From Maricaulaceae bacterium (GTDB taxonomy: Bacteria > Pseudomonadota > Alphaproteobacteria > Caulobacterales > Maricaulaceae), in contig JAHCJP010000003.1 of the NCBI GenBank assembly GCA_026126205.1, positions 1-64,000 of the forward strand: a stretch of 64,000 nt of DNA. The letters are read 5' to 3'. The translations under genes and the position numbers were made by a program. This document shows, in pieces, positions 63,526 to 64,000 of this stretch. The notes under the pieces were generated by a model. The model worked only from the letters and a program-made list of their open reading frames with translations. It searched no databases and had not been told where the DNA came from. How positions within the stretch are numbered: position 1 is the first letter of the stretch; every line of letters begins with the position of its first letter.

Positions 63526-64000
63526 GCGGGCGAGGGCTGGTGACAGGTCACGCAATGGAAGGCGCCTCCTCCGGACAGGATATGGGTTGACGGTGAAGCC
63601 GTCACATCCCGGTCAGGGAAAGCATCCCGCAAAATCCTTACCGCCTCCATCACGGACGGCGCCCCGTAGGACGGAACGACGACATTTTTGGGACCTACGA
63701 CCCAGTTCATGTGAGAGGCCGGGCGGTCGCGTCCCTCGGAATCCAGAACCCGTCCCGGCGAGGGGATACGGATCAGTTTCAGTCTGCGGCCCCTCGCGTC
63801 GGTCATGCTTTCAAGCTGGCGGGCGCAGGCGTCCAGCACATCCGCCTGCGGGTCGTCGCGGCCATTCGGGGCCTGGCAGATCACCACGCCCGGGCCGGCG
63901 AAGCGGGCGACATTGTCGATATGGCCGTCGGTGTGGTCGAAGCGCAGCCCCTCATCCAGCCACAGCACCTTCTCCACCCCCAGCGCGGTTTTCAGAATCC
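63522..64000 (-). CDS. aguA: Agmatine deiminase, C-terminal part (runs off the window)
   Basis: The frame is open to the right edge. The visible 159 residues show GLRFDHTDGHIDNVARFAGPGVV and the catalytic Cys in LSGGGAFHCVTCHQP, both diagnostic of agmatine deiminase, which converts agmatine to N-carbamoylputrescine and ammonia. With AguB it forms the arginine-derived route to putrescine. It overlaps the next gene by ATGA, and is the most upstream gene of this operon seen here. Confidence 0.93.
   Translation of the reverse strand, partial: ILKTALGVEKVLWLDEGLRFDHTDGHIDNVARFAGPGVVICQAPNGRDDPQADVLDACARQLESMTDARGRRLKLIRIPSPGRVLDSEGRDRPASHMNWVVGPKNVVVPSYGAPSVMEAVRILRDAFPDRDVTASPSTHILSGGGAFHCVTCHQPSPA

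Overview
The window is GC-rich chromosomal DNA from an alphaproteobacterium. The best match is a stalked or dimorphic marine lineage of the Caulobacterales/Maricaulales/Hyphomonadaceae type; that placement is inference from gene content, not from a marker tree. Supporting signs are split F0 ATP synthase genes with a b' subunit, a short SMC next to a DUF721 tail and a DsbA-like gene, a TipF-like degenerate EAL protein, SapC, a SAM-II riboswitch, a tandem glycine riboswitch, CIRCE-controlled groESL, and an ornithine decarboxylase paired with a deoxyhypusine-synthase-like enzyme. No rRNA, tRNA, CRISPR array, prophage or insertion sequence was seen.

Layout. 0-7.2 kb (+): DUF721 tail, periplasmic DsbA-like protein, smc, then atpI-atpB-atpE-atpF'-atpF ending in a strong terminator. 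7.2-11.9 kb (-): glycine cleavage operon gcvT-gcvH-gcvPA-gcvPB behind a tandem glycine riboswitch. 12.2-17.2 kb (-): MaoC hydratase, ribF, ileS, lspA. 17.3-20.6 kb: a CheY-like receiver, a HAD-IIA phosphatase, the TipF-like protein and an OmpA lipoprotein. 20.7-22.9 kb (+): groES-groEL. 22.9-29.8 kb: exported NagZ-like hydrolase, hisS, pgi, two exported proteins of unknown function, SapC. 29.9-33.9 kb: zinc-type TonB receptor with a divergent Zur-type regulator, DUF2459 lipoprotein, HigBA module. 33.9-36.2 kb (-): etfB-etfA plus a degenerate cyclase-like gene. 36.4-43.6 kb: nrdB and nrdA flank a methionine operon (hom-metX-metB) that has an upstream palindrome and a SAM-II riboswitch. 43.9-48.3 kb: putA and a GT4 glycosyltransferase. 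48.4-52.7 kb (-): a phosphate/phosphonate uptake cluster (phnC, a phnD-phnE fusion, an OprP-like porin) with a PHO box. 52.7-56 kb (+): structured leader, ornithine decarboxylase, deoxyhypusine-synthase-like enzyme, MarC. 56-59.2 kb: small membrane proteins, a DUF1579-like protein, a repeat-rich gap and a nucleotide pyrophosphatase/phosphodiesterase. 59.2-64 kb (-): an agmatine-to-putrescine operon (aguA, serine hydrolase, aguB, an AT-rich DUF2971 gene, GNAT-nitrilase fusion).

Two themes connect distant genes. Polyamines: ornithine decarboxylase and AguA/AguB both yield putrescine, and the deoxyhypusine-synthase-like enzyme probably turns it into homospermidine. Phosphate: a PHO box, PhnC, the PhnD-PhnE fusion, an OprP-like porin and an exported phosphodiesterase suggest scavenging of phosphate or phosphonate.

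The least ordinary items are the single-chain PhnD-PhnE transporter, the hairpin-rich leader of ornithine decarboxylase that reads in frame as an arginine-rich peptide, the AT-rich DUF2971 gene fitted into the agmatine operon, the cyclase-like protein missing its transition-state residues next to etfA, and the Asp/His-rich loops of the TonB receptor.
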